From Agarophyton chilense (taxonomy: Eukaryota > Rhodophyta > Florideophyceae > Gracilariales > Gracilariaceae), in the NCBI GenBank assembly GCA_030374765.1, contig JARGXX010000068.1, positions 2,728,001 through 2,792,000 of the forward strand: a DNA stretch of 64,000 bases, in the 5' to 3' direction. The position numbers and the translations under genes are program-made. Below the pieces are notes generated by a model, which worked only from the letters and a program-made list of their open reading frames with translations, searched no databases and had not been told where the DNA came from. This document shows, in pieces, positions 54,516 to 63,236 of this stretch (the first letter of the stretch is position 1; the number at the start of each line of letters is the position of its first letter).

Positions 54516-55366
54516 TGAAGTGCACGCCCTCTGAAGGGGGTTTTCTTGGACTTTGTATTTTTCCGGAACATCCGGCACTTGCTCATTATATGAGTACAGT
54601 CTATGACCGTTCACCGGAATGCCGGAATGTCTACACGTGTGGGACGGTTGGCAGGTGTAGTTATGACCACAGTAGGTGGGTAGATAGGAACTCCCTATCT
54701 ATTTATTTATTTATCTATTTATTTATTTAGTTATTACACTAGGGGAGCTACAGTACTTAGTGCGACGGCAGTGGCCGCCGCACCAGTAAACTCCCCCATC
54801 AAGGGTCCCGATCTCAATCTTCCCCAAGGTTGCCGATCTGGGTTTGGCTCTGGTCTCTACCGCCTACGCGGGCTAATCACCTCTCACGAGGAGTAGCGCG
54901 TAGCACTCGGGTTGACCATCCCCCTTGCCCGCCTAAAGAGACCCATCGCTGGGAGTGTTTTTCCAACTGTTGTTGTGTTTCGCCTTGTTAAGGGTTTGTC
55001 TCCGGCTGTGCCGTATCATATAGAGCCACTCGCGTGACTCGGTGCCATCGCCCGTCGTCCCCCTCCTTCTCCCTTTTTCCTTTTTCCTTTTCCTCGTTCC
55101 CCGATTACGGGTAGCATCCCGCAATCCGCGGCTGTACCGACACGTCGGATCTCGGCCACTGGGTGGACCTTTTCCTCAATCCGAGGCACACGCACAAGAG
55201 GAGCCCTTCTTCACCTCCCTGCGCAAGTCGCGACGGGTAACCCCGGCCTTACAACCCGGCTAAGTCGTGTCACCTCTGGGAGGGCTCTTTTCCGCTCAGC
55301 TACCTCCGTGGAGGAAGATCCCGAGCGTCTTCGTGGTGTTTACCCGCACGCGGGCATTGCACTACA
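54516..55366 (+). repeat. 3' LTR of the Ty3/gypsy element (851 bp)
   Basis: It begins TGAAGTGC after a G-rich polypurine tract (about 54505-54512) and ends GCACTACA. It matches the 5' LTR closely apart from the single-copy 88-base unit. Confidence 0.95.
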
Positions 55367-57175
55367 AGAACGTTGGACTTTTGGGCCCTGACAGTGGGAT
55401 CTCCACGTGTATGGCCCTGAGCAGGTGTGCACTACTGTAGAGTTTAGTTAGTGGGCCCTACTTAGGGAGATGAGATCTGACAGTCCGAAGCTCAGAGTAA
55501 ATGGTAACCAAGGTTGGTCTTCGATACCTTTAGAGGTTCTTCGTCGCCATCGTTTCGGCCTTACAACCCGGAACGGGCTCTGGTTAGCAACGCCTGCGTA
55601 GGGACACGACTCCACTTGGAGAGTGCCCACGTTTTGGTTCCGTGCAACCACCCCCTTGGGACCGCTCAGACGACCTGCGTGCACGATACCCCGTGGGGGT
55701 TCTGCTTACTTGTTGCGGGCTTTTTGTGTTTCCTTTCGAGGACAGGTTTTCGCCCCTGTATTGGGTTTCTTTTGTTGTTTCGCCCCTTTTCTGGTTCTCG
55801 GGTCCGGTGCCTGTTAGTGCCCGACCCTCGCCCCGTTTTTCCTCTTCGCTGGATTTTCCCCCATTCTTTGGGATACCCATACCTATTCCCGATCCAACGG
55901 TTTCTACCACTCACCTCCGTCGGTACTGCCGGAATCCCCCGTGGGAGTTACACCCCACACTACGGGTGGAACGGAGGGCTCTGTCTCTGAGTCTGCCTCC
56001 CCCAGGGAGCAAGGCTTCGAACACCTTGAGAGCACTTCCCGTCGCCGGGTTTTGCTCCACACTTAACAGCTAAAAATCATTTAATTAGTAGGTTAGGGTA
56101 TGATTCTAGCAGATATAGCCCGAAAAGTCAAGCGCAGCCCAAAAACAATCAGAAACTTCATCAAAAACCCCGCTACATACGGAAAAAAGAGTTCAACTGG
56201 CCGTCCTACGTCACTATCTTTGGCCGATCAGCGTTTAATTAAGCTAGAGCTATGCCGTAACACTTCATCTTGCGGAAAAATTGTCAAAAATTTAAATTTG
56301 CCTCCATCAAGATCTAACATATATCGCGCGAATTCAACGGTCAGAATTTGTTCAAGTACATAAAAATGAAGAAAAAGTTTTTTAAAAGATAACCCCAAGA
56401 AAAATCGAGTTGAATGGTGTGCTCAAAAGGCTTATTGGAAAACGCAATGGAATAATGTTATCATTTCCGACGAAAAAATGTTTAACATTGATGTTCCAGA
56501 TTGCTATAAATTTTATTGCCACGATCTACGGAAAAAAAAAATTTGTGACTAAGTATTCAAGAGACGCATCAGTAATGGTTTGGGCTGGAATCTCTACGAA
56601 AAAAGCAACTGATATGGCTTTTGTTGAAACTGCAAAGAACTCTGAGAAGTATTCTGAGGTTCTAGAAAACTATCTTCTACCTTTTGCATACTGTATGCAC
56701 GGAGAAGAATTCATTTTTCAGCAAGATAATGCACCTGTGAATAAGTCCAATTCTATGAAACAGTGTTTCAATAGTGTAAATATGTCTGTTATTGAATGGC
56801 CTGTGCGCTTTCCTGACCTCAACCCTATCGAAAACATTTGGAGAATGTTGGCTAGAATGGTTTATGGGCAAGGAAGGCAATTTGATGCAGTTTTTGATCT
56901 AAAAATTTGTATCAAAGATTGCTGGGAAAATATTGACTGTAATTCTATCAATTCTTTTATAGAATCAATGCGAAAGCGTTGTATAAGTGTTATACAGGCT
57001 AGAGGAGCAAAAATAAACTACTGAACTCGCGTTAGAATAAAAAGGATGCAATAAATGTTATGATTTTGAAACAGTTTTTTTACTTGAAAATTTTTTCACT
57101 CTGATTTTGTTAGTTTTACTGTAGCCAAAACGTCGATTTTTTGGAAAATTTGCGCGAGGGATATGATTTTGAAAC

Positions 57176-58331
57176 AGACTCTCCGTGTTTTATTGAGCAG
57201 CACAACGCATTGTTATGCATGGCTCTTGCAAAGAAACGAAAGAGCCTGAAAAAAAAAGTTTTTTACCACATTCAACCAAATTGTCTCTCAAGAATTTATA
57301 AACTCAACCAACGTTTGCCTCTGTGTCGTGAACTGCTAATACCTAAATGATGTCCTCTTCTGACGGAGAGCTTGTCAGGTTTCGGCTTTTAGTAGACTCT
57401 ATAATTCGATTGAACCTCAATCACTCACGCCGTGGTTTACGATGAAGTTGAGGAACAGCGACTTTCGTCTGTTCATTATATACAAGAGCCGGACTTCGTC
57501 TCTGCTCTGGGACTATGTTAGTTTTGTAGGCTTTCCGAACTTAACTAAAGAACAATTGCATCTTTTTATTGCTACCACTTCGTGGATATGCTGATACGGT
57601 AATATTTGCGTTATAGAGCGCTACCGTTTCTTTTACTGTCCACCCCCGGCCAATGCTAATTGCGCATTCATAAGTCAAAGAATCAAGTTGAGGGTCACTT
57701 ATATACCTAGACTTCGAAGTCTCGCTGGAAAGGAGGATCATTGCTTTAGAGGCCGGAAAGATGTTGTCGCTCTAATGATAGATGTTGACAACACAATTTG
57801 GGATGCGGCTCATCGGGCCAGAATGCATGCCCTGAGGGCGTTAGGTGGCGGGAAAAAGTGTTTCGGTCGTTTGCTCCTGGCTCGGGAAGGAGGCGAAAGA
57901 AGTGTGAACCAAGAAGTGGCAAGCATCCCAAAGAGACTACAGCGCTAAGACTCTTGAGCTTCACAGGTTGGATCGCGATGTCTATTTGGCACAATTTTGG
58001 ATCGTGATGTGGGGAAGCGACGTTCAATTTCTTAACGAAATTTTAGAAGTGGGAGAAGAAATCGAATTGTGTATACATTTTTGGAATTGGAACGCGCATC
58101 TAAACAGCCGTGAAAAAAGGGTTAGCGCAGCAAGGATGCCTTTCAGACTTAGGTTAGAAGGGTTATTCTGTTGGACGCATTATTTCTTCTGTCAATGTTT
58201 TCTTGCGGTCATTTGGTTGTCGTTTACCACAGTTGTATCATACATGCGTCTCCGATCCCTTATGCCTCAGACACAGGATAACTTGTATTGAGAACCATTA
58301 ATTCCCTCAAACTAAACAACATCTTACGGCG
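57176..58331. other. Intergenic region upstream of PPCDC, no gene recognised
   Basis: Only short frames are present (up to 107 codons, 57968-58291, with one hydrophobic stretch). None is recognised and none has a family motif. The region probably mixes transposon flank and the PPCDC promoter. Confidence 0.5.
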
Positions 58332-58931
58332 ATGGAATCGAACGTTACCTACAGCGCGCAACGTTTTTCTGGCAGAAACATATTGGTTGGAGTAAGCGGT
58401 TCTGTAGCAGCCATTCGTGTCCCACTTTTGGTCGATCTGCTTCTTGCTGAGGGTGCTGCCGTGAAAGTCATCTGCACCTCACATGGATCAGCCTTCATAG
58501 AAGCTGAGCGCCCCTTGGCTTCCAATATAATCTGCATGAGGGACGAGGATGAATGGCGTAAGTGGAGAGCCCTGTCCGATCCTGTCCTACACATTGAATT
58601 GCGGAAATGGGCCGACATGTTTATAATCGCCCCACTCTCAGCAAATACGCTGGCCAAGCTAGCGAGTGGCATATGCGACAATCTATTAACATGCGTTGCG
58701 CGAGCATGGCCGTTGGGACAGCCAGAAAGAAAGCCATTCTTTGTCGCTCCAGCCATGAACACTGCAATGTGGGATCATCCAATAACATCAATGCAGCTGA
58801 AAATTGTACGCGGGTTTGGTCTGCAAGTTGTAGAACCGATCTGCAAAAAGTTAGCTTGTGGAGACACTGGGAAAGGCGCGATGGAAGAACCGAAATCCAT
58901 AGTGGCAGTCATGCTCAACAGCGTTTCCTGA
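58332..58931 (+). CDS. PPCDC: Phosphopantothenoylcysteine decarboxylase (coenzyme A biosynthesis)
   Basis: This 199-residue flavoprotein of the HAL3/PPCDC family decarboxylates phosphopantothenoylcysteine to phosphopantetheine, the third step of coenzyme A synthesis. The FMN-binding N-terminus reads NILVGVSGSVAA (16-27). The catalytic residues all match the plant enzyme: H87 in VLHIELRKWAD, N143 in the substrate-clamp PAMNTAMW (140-147) and C176 in ACGDTGKGAM. The size matches the stand-alone eukaryotic enzyme, with no fused PPC synthetase. The enzyme is normally a cytosolic homotrimer. The ATG sits in a good context (GGCGATGG). It converges with the gene at 59345-61642, and its upstream neighbour is transposon debris, yet it appears fully intact. 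Confidence 0.97.
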   Translation: MESNVTYSAQRFSGRNILVGVSGSVAAIRVPLLVDLLLAEGAAVKVICTSHGSAFIEAERPLASNIICMRDEDEWRKWRALSDPVLHIELRKWADMFIIAPLSANTLAKLASGICDNLLTCVARAWPLGQPERKPFFVAPAMNTAMWDHPITSMQLKIVRGFGLQVVEPICKKLACGDTGKGAMEEPKSIVAVMLNSVS

Positions 58932-59344
58932 GACCAATCTGGTGAAAGAATTTTCTCGCGATGTAAAATTCTAAACATAGTTTCATGTCTGCCTTCGTCT
59001 CATGCTCAACAATGTCATTTTCTCAAAGAAATCTCACGGTACAGTGAAAGTGAATTATACACAGGACAGCACAAAAAGCCGTGGAGAAAAGGGGGAGCTA
59101 AGTTTTTCTTTTCACACGTGTCAGGTTCGGCAACGGTTGCACTAGCTTGTAGCACCCGTGCCAGGTATCCAATGCATATGTTTTGAGGGAACGAAATGCG
59201 AACATCCACCTTATCTGACAATTCAAGAAAACACATAGTAGTTGTCGTTCAAAGGGCTAATATGCTACTATGATTCACAGCGGAGTGCGGAAGAGAGATA
59301 TATACATCTTTATGATAAAAAAGTGATAGGCAAAAGCTTAACGA
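58932..59344. other. Shared 3' space of convergent genes
   Basis: PPCDC (+) and the winged-helix/TPR gene (-) end 413 bases apart. Nothing else is recognised. Confidence 0.6.
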
Positions 59345-61642
59345 CTAGTACAAGTGCCGCAAAAAAGGAGGTAAAGTATCGTCTGCAACCTGCGTTGGAT
59401 TCGAAAGATCTATCGACTTGAGTCGGAGCACGTCTGGCAAGGCTGTATGTCTTGGCAATCCCCGGATCTTTCTGTCCTCCGCCGCGCGTTCTTCCAAAGT
59501 GACTGCCTCTTCAGTGCGTCCTTGCTTTTGAACGGCTTTGGCCAAGCCCTCCATGAGCCACAGATCGAGGTCGAGGCAATGCTGAACAGGGATTCCACTC
59601 CAGTCTTTCGAGCCCCACTTGCCGACTGTGTCCAACGCGGTGCCATACTGCTTCTCTGCCTCGGCATAGTTCTGCGCCGCCATGGACACCATGGCACAGA
59701 CACCAAGCGCATCGGCGTATATGGGCATACCCGTATATCTCATGGTGTTGAGAGTATCAAGCAATTTGTTTGCCACGGACTTAGCTTTGTCTAATAAGCC
59801 CTCCGATAGATAAATAGTAACCAGATTTGACATGGCATTTATGCCAAAAGTGGAACGACCAAGACCGGCATCAGCCAGGATGCGCAACGCTTTCACACAG
59901 AGCACGCGAGCGTCTTTGATGCGATTCTTGTTGAGACGTAAGTTGGAGAGCAAGAGCAGCACGAGCACGCTATCGATAATGGCCGACGCTGGCGTTCCAC
60001 AGTTGGGAGTAAGGTTGCCCATAAGCTTGAGAGCCTGCAATAAGGGCTGCTCGGCCTGCCCCGTCTTGAGTTGATCGAAGTAAGCTTCGCTGAGTGCAAG
60101 TTGTAAACGAGCGGTGTTGTTCTTGTCACAAGGTTTGTCCTTCGACTGGGTGGATGTGGAAGAGGCAGAAGGTTGGGCAGTAGCAGAGGAAGCTGGGCTT
60201 CGTGCTCCATGAGACAAAAACACGTCCTCGGTGGAAGACTCGTCCTCCTTCAAAGCCTCGTGAAGAACTCTTTCACGGTTGGCAGCGCTGACACAGTAGC
60301 GCATGACAGTGATGCCGGCAGTGAGAAATTCACGTAATTGCTCGGTTCGACCATTTAGAAGATACTCTGAAAACTCCATGTTTTCCCTTTCGCTGTCGTA
60401 CAGCGCCATTGCTTCCTCGCGTACCCAGCCAACGCGATGGATGTTGTCGTCTTGTAGGCGGGTGAGCTGGGAGCGATAGTGCTGAATGAAGCGGTTCTGG
60501 GCGACGTCATAGGTGCTACTTGCCACGTTGTCACTGAAGACGGTGAGGTCTTCGTTGAGAAAGAGTCTTGCTGCATCGTTAAGCTCGTAGCGGCCCTTGG
60601 AGGTGACGAGGAAGTTGTCGTTGATGAGGACGTTGAGCATTCCCTGCATGGTGACGAGGCCCTGCTCATTAAAACCTGCGACAGCAATGGCGGCGGACAA
60701 ATTGAAAGTGCGCGGGAAGATAACAAAGTGGCGCACGGCAGATTGCACGGCAGAGCTCATGGAGAGGTACTTGGTGCGCAGGTTGTCGAAGACGATAGAT
60801 TTGATGCCGGTGGTGCGGCGCAGGTCAGCTTGCTGGGTGATGGGGTGCTTGGTATCGACAGATTGGCGGGCGTAGTTCTTGGCGACGGCTAGGGCTGTGG
60901 TGACGAGCTTGTCAGTGGCCAGGTCATGGTCGCGGTCGTGGTCGGGAGTGGTTTCGGAACGCAGGGGTGTTGAGGAGTGGAAGGAGAAGGAAGGGGGCGA
61001 ATCAGAGGGTGTGGTGATGGTGGCGTCTATCTGCTCCACAGCGTGCAGCGGGGGAAGCGGGGGCGGGCGCTCGGTGGGGTTTGCGGAAGAGGAGGAGGAG
61101 GGAAATGAAAGCAGCGAGGAGAGGGCATCAAGGGACGGAGGGGAGGGGTGCGAAGAGGCGGTTAGCGAGGGAGCAGGATTGGGGGCCGAGAGCAGGTCGA
61201 GCGGGTTCTGTGAGAAGTCTGGAATGAAGGCGGGAGGATTGGCGGGGCGTTGGGCCTGCGGAACAACCTGAGGCGAGGAGGTGGTGTTGAAGTGCTCTTT
61301 GGCGATGCGCTGCTTCTTGCGGCGGTGATAGGAGCGGTTCTGACGGATGCGACGCTTCTCGATGGCGATCTTGTGCTTGCGCTCCTTTTCGGAGAGAAGG
61401 TGGTCGGGCCTGTCGAAGACGTAGGTGGCGGGGCGGCCGGGGCGGCGGGTGCGGGAGCGGGTGGGGTTGGGGTTGGAGGTGGAGGTGGAGGCCGGGGGAG
61501 CGGCAGGGGCTGCGGCGGGGGCGGACATGGGCGAAGGGGGGGGTTGAGGAGGAGCGCGGTGGGGTGGTGTGGGAGGTGTGGGAGAGGACGGGGAGGTGGA
61601 AGTGCGGACAAGTGCGAGCGCAAGTGTGGTAACAAGTGCCAT
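59345..61642 (-). CDS. AT-hook/basic-region protein with STAND-type winged helix and TPR repeats
   Basis: From the ATG at 61642 the product is 765 residues (a second ATG gives 727). Parts in order: low-complexity Pro/Ala/Ser; an AT-hook-like RRPGRPATY (67-75); a strongly basic helix (84-117, KRRIRQNRSYHRRKKQRI) resembling a bZIP basic region but without a leucine zipper after it; and a disordered linker. Then 285-366 resembles the winged helix that follows the NTPase in NB-ARC/STAND proteins (HFVIFPRTFNLSAAIAVAGF ... RYELNDAARLFLNED). A helical segment with the family's E-x-E-N pattern follows (386-430, ALYDSERENMEF), then TPR-like helices (512-725). No P-loop or NB-ARC NTPase is present. It may be a nuclear DNA-binding protein with a protein-interaction arm. 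Function is unknown. A long open extension to 62701 lies in the frame of no conserved sequence. Confidence 0.82.
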   Translation of the reverse strand: MALVTTLALALVRTSTSPSSPTPPTPPHRAPPQPPPSPMSAPAAAPAAPPASTSTSNPNPTRSRTRRPGRPATYVFDRPDHLLSEKERKHKIAIEKRRIRQNRSYHRRKKQRIAKEHFNTTSSPQVVPQAQRPANPPAFIPDFSQNPLDLLSAPNPAPSLTASSHPSPPSLDALSSLLSFPSSSSSANPTERPPPLPPLHAVEQIDATITTPSDSPPSFSFHSSTPLRSETTPDHDRDHDLATDKLVTTALAVAKNYARQSVDTKHPITQQADLRRTTGIKSIVFDNLRTKYLSMSSAVQSAVRHFVIFPRTFNLSAAIAVAGFNEQGLVTMQGMLNVLINDNFLVTSKGRYELNDAARLFLNEDLTVFSDNVASSTYDVAQNRFIQHYRSQLTRLQDDNIHRVGWVREEAMALYDSERENMEFSEYLLNGRTEQLREFLTAGITVMRYCVSAANRERVLHEALKEDESSTEDVFLSHGARSPASSATAQPSASSTSTQSKDKPCDKNNTARLQLALSEAYFDQLKTGQAEQPLLQALKLMGNLTPNCGTPASAIIDSVLVLLLLSNLRLNKNRIKDARVLCVKALRILADAGLGRSTFGINAMSNLVTIYLSEGLLDKAKSVANKLLDTLNTMRYTGMPIYADALGVCAMVSMAAQNYAEAEKQYGTALDTVGKWGSKDWSGIPVQHCLDLDLWLMEGLAKAVQKQGRTEEAVTLEERAAEDRKIRGLPRHTALPDVLRLKSIDLSNPTQVADDTLPPFLRHLY

Positions 61643-61910
61643 GTTATTAAGATGCGAGGTGGCGTGCGGAAGAGGGGTGACGGGGGGGGGGGGTGTGAGA
61701 CCGAGTCTGACGTGGGCAGCGGGGCGATGGGAAGCGGCGGCACGCGCCACAGCGGCGGCGCTGATTGGGCGGGAGCGACTCTGCGGAGTGGGGGGTTGGG
61801 GGTGCTCTTGTTGCCGCAGCGCATGCGCGGGTGCCGCCGACAGCTCGCGCGCGGGGCCGGCACGCGACACGCGGCAAGCGGCACGTGCGGCGCAGCGACG
61901 CATGTGGAGG

Positions 61911-61924
61911 CACTCTCTCTCTCG

Positions 61925-61981
<57 letters not shown>

Positions 61982-61990
61982 TCCTTCTCT
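61911..61990. repeat. (CT)n/(GA)n microsatellite
   Basis: An almost pure CT run on the + strand lies between two - strand genes, about 270 bases upstream of the winged-helix/TPR gene start. It is therefore a GA tract on the coding strand. It may sit in the promoter or leader. Confidence 0.95.
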
Positions 61991-61994
61991 CATA

Positions 61995-63236
61995 TTACAC
62001 GCGCGGCCACCGCTCGCGACAGCGCGCGCGCGCGCACTCAAAGCCCGCCGTGGAGTCGAATCGAGGATTCGGCGTGCGGAAGAAGTCATCGTAACGCGCC
62101 GGCGCACACGCAGCGCGGCGACAACGCGCGGCGCCGCGACGCGACAATAGTCGACAGAACGGGCGCGAGCGCAGCTCGCCGGCCAGACGCGCGTACATTC
62201 CGCGACACGACAGCGTGTCGCCGTGCAGCGCGAGCACGGAGCTGCGCTCGCCTTGGCGCGCGCATGTGACTTGACGGTGACGATGCATGTGGCGCGCGAA
62301 GGAGACACAGTCGGACAGCGAGCGAAACGGAAAGTGAGGCGCGGCGCACGCAGTGGCGGCGCGGCGACACCAGCTTGATGGCGTGTGAAGCTCGGGCCAC
62401 ATGGCGCGGTCGGACGGATCGACGTACACGAACTGCGCAAAGTGTGCGGCCACGGGCTGCTCCTGCACGACGACGGAGCGCAGCCGCGGTGAGCAGCGCT
62501 CAAAGTGCGCGAACTCAATGCGCGAGAACGACCAGTCGCCGATGGCGGACACGACGGCGTACGAGACGTGTCGCTCGTCATGGCTCCACGCGAGCGACGC
62601 GCGCTGCAGCGTCGCGCGCCATAGCGCGCCGCGCAGCAGCGAGCTGCGCTGCAGAAGGTAGCGCTTGACGTTGGAGCGCGGGAACGAAAACGTCTCGCCA
62701 ATGGAGAATAGCCAGCCGTGCGGCGCGAACAGCTCGTCCAGCTGCGCCGACCACGCGCGTAGCTGATCGCGTCGCGTCAAGTCCACGCGCTGCAGACGAT
62801 ACAGCGAATCGACGCGCAACGCGCGCAGGGCACTTGTCGAGATCTGTGTGCATCGCTCCCGCGACACCCAAACAGACGACGATGACGCGCGCGCGTCGCA
62901 CGAGCGCGGCAGCACGCGCTTGGCCGAGTTGGGCAGCGCCGTCTCCGTGCGGTACACCGTGGAGATGTTGCAGCGCTGCGCCCTCAGCTGGAAGGCGTAC
63001 GCGTCCATGGCGACGTTCTGCGCGGCGTGAAGCGCGTTGTCGTCGCACCAGCAGCGCGCAGCGTTCCACGAGCGCAGCGCGGCGCAGCACCACTTCTCCC
63101 GCGAGTGCTGCGCGCTGCCGCACCCCACCGTCACTCGCGACAGCAGCACCCCGCAGTTGCGCTCTCCTTCCCGCCGTGCCGCCAACGCCAGCACAGCTGT
63201 GCATCCCATGCTCAATGCTGCCCACCACCAGCCCAT
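61995..63236 (-). CDS. Predicted secreted cysteine-containing protein, family unknown
   Basis: From the ATG at 63236 the product is 413 residues with a clear signal peptide (MGWWWAALSMGCTAVLALAA, cleavage near 20). The mature N-terminal part has cysteines at 28, 39, 50, 51, 62, 64, 89, 113 and 129, suggesting several disulfides, and a glycosylation site NIST (90-93). The central part (145-290) has alternating strands and aromatic residues (GWLFSIGETFSF, SYAVVSAIGDWSF, FAQFVYVDPSDRAMWPEL) that look like a folded beta-rich domain I cannot name. The composition is very Arg/Ala/Ser-rich because of high GC. Upstream in-frame codons to 63287 add no signal. It lies head-to-tail with the gene at 59345-61642. 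Secretion is likely; function is unknown. Confidence 0.72.
   Translation of the reverse strand: MGWWWAALSMGCTAVLALAARREGERNCGVLLSRVTVGCGSAQHSREKWCCAALRSWNAARCWCDDNALHAAQNVAMDAYAFQLRAQRCNISTVYRTETALPNSAKRVLPRSCDARASSSSVWVSRERCTQISTSALRALRVDSLYRLQRVDLTRRDQLRAWSAQLDELFAPHGWLFSIGETFSFPRSNVKRYLLQRSSLLRGALWRATLQRASLAWSHDERHVSYAVVSAIGDWSFSRIEFAHFERCSPRLRSVVVQEQPVAAHFAQFVYVDPSDRAMWPELHTPSSWCRRAATACAAPHFPFRSLSDCVSFARHMHRHRQVTCARQGERSSVLALHGDTLSCRGMYARLAGELRSRPFCRLLSRRGAARCRRAACAPARYDDFFRTPNPRFDSTAGFECARARCRERWPRV

Larger units (their letters stand above)
45114..55366 (+). mobile_element. Nearly whole Ty3/gypsy (chromovirus-type) LTR retrotransposon, 10.25 kb
   Basis: The element has two LTRs (45114-46052 and 54516-55366) starting TGAAGTGC and ending GCACTACA. 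A perfect AGAAC target duplication flanks it (45109-45113 and 55367-55371). Parts in order are: 5' LTR; a likely primer-binding region just after 46052 (TGGTCTCCCGA); a gag-like frame (46172-48334); a pol-like frame with protease, reverse transcriptase, RNase H and integrase; a chromodomain-type segment near 53560-53740; a G-rich polypurine tract before 54516; and the 3' LTR. Order RT-RNaseH-integrase defines Ty3/gypsy. It looks nearly whole, with about one break. The LTRs differ by roughly a dozen single bases over 850 (by eye), so the insertion is young. It is the last event in the nest. Confidence 0.95.
44885..56066 (+). mobile_element. Solo LTR (914 bp, CTTAA duplication), interrupted by a Ty3/gypsy element
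   Basis: The LTR proper is 44890-45113 plus 55372-56061. It starts TGTAGAGC and ends GCTCCACA, flanked by CTTAA at 44885-44889 and 56062-56066. It sits inside the N-terminal part of the Tc1 transposase. It belongs to the same family as the inverted solo LTR at 43632-44548. The young Ty3/gypsy element lies within it. Confidence 0.9.
44715..57175 (+). mobile_element. Tc1/mariner element split by nested LTR insertions
   Basis: Terminal repeats match in inverted form: GTTTCAAAAACATATCCCT at 44715-44733 and AGGGATATGATTTTGAAAC at 57157-57175. The element proper is 44715-44889 plus 56067-57175, about 1.28 kb, the normal Tc1 size. The transposase reads from the ATG at 44857 (MDRGAPLTRS) and continues in the same frame after the insertion at 56067. 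Its HTH is GMILADIARKVKRSPKTI, then an AT-hook-like GRP. The catalytic blocks are ISDEKMF, FQQDNAP and PDLNPIENIW (DD34E), and the gene ends at 57024. Three stops near the N-terminus and at least one frameshift near the A-rich run at about 56530 make it a pseudogene. All three catalytic residues are still visible. Confidence 0.85.

Noticed and set aside
43632-56061. A single foldback or Mutator-like element with 0.9 kb terminal inverted repeats
   Set aside because: Each arm has its own LTR-type TG...CA ends and its own 5-base duplication (ATGTA; CTTAA), so they are two separate solo LTRs.
61643-62701. N-terminal extension of the winged-helix/TPR protein to 1118 residues
   Set aside because: The added part is Arg/Ala/Ser-rich, includes an (Arg-Glu)n run from the microsatellite and overlaps the secreted-protein gene in another frame.
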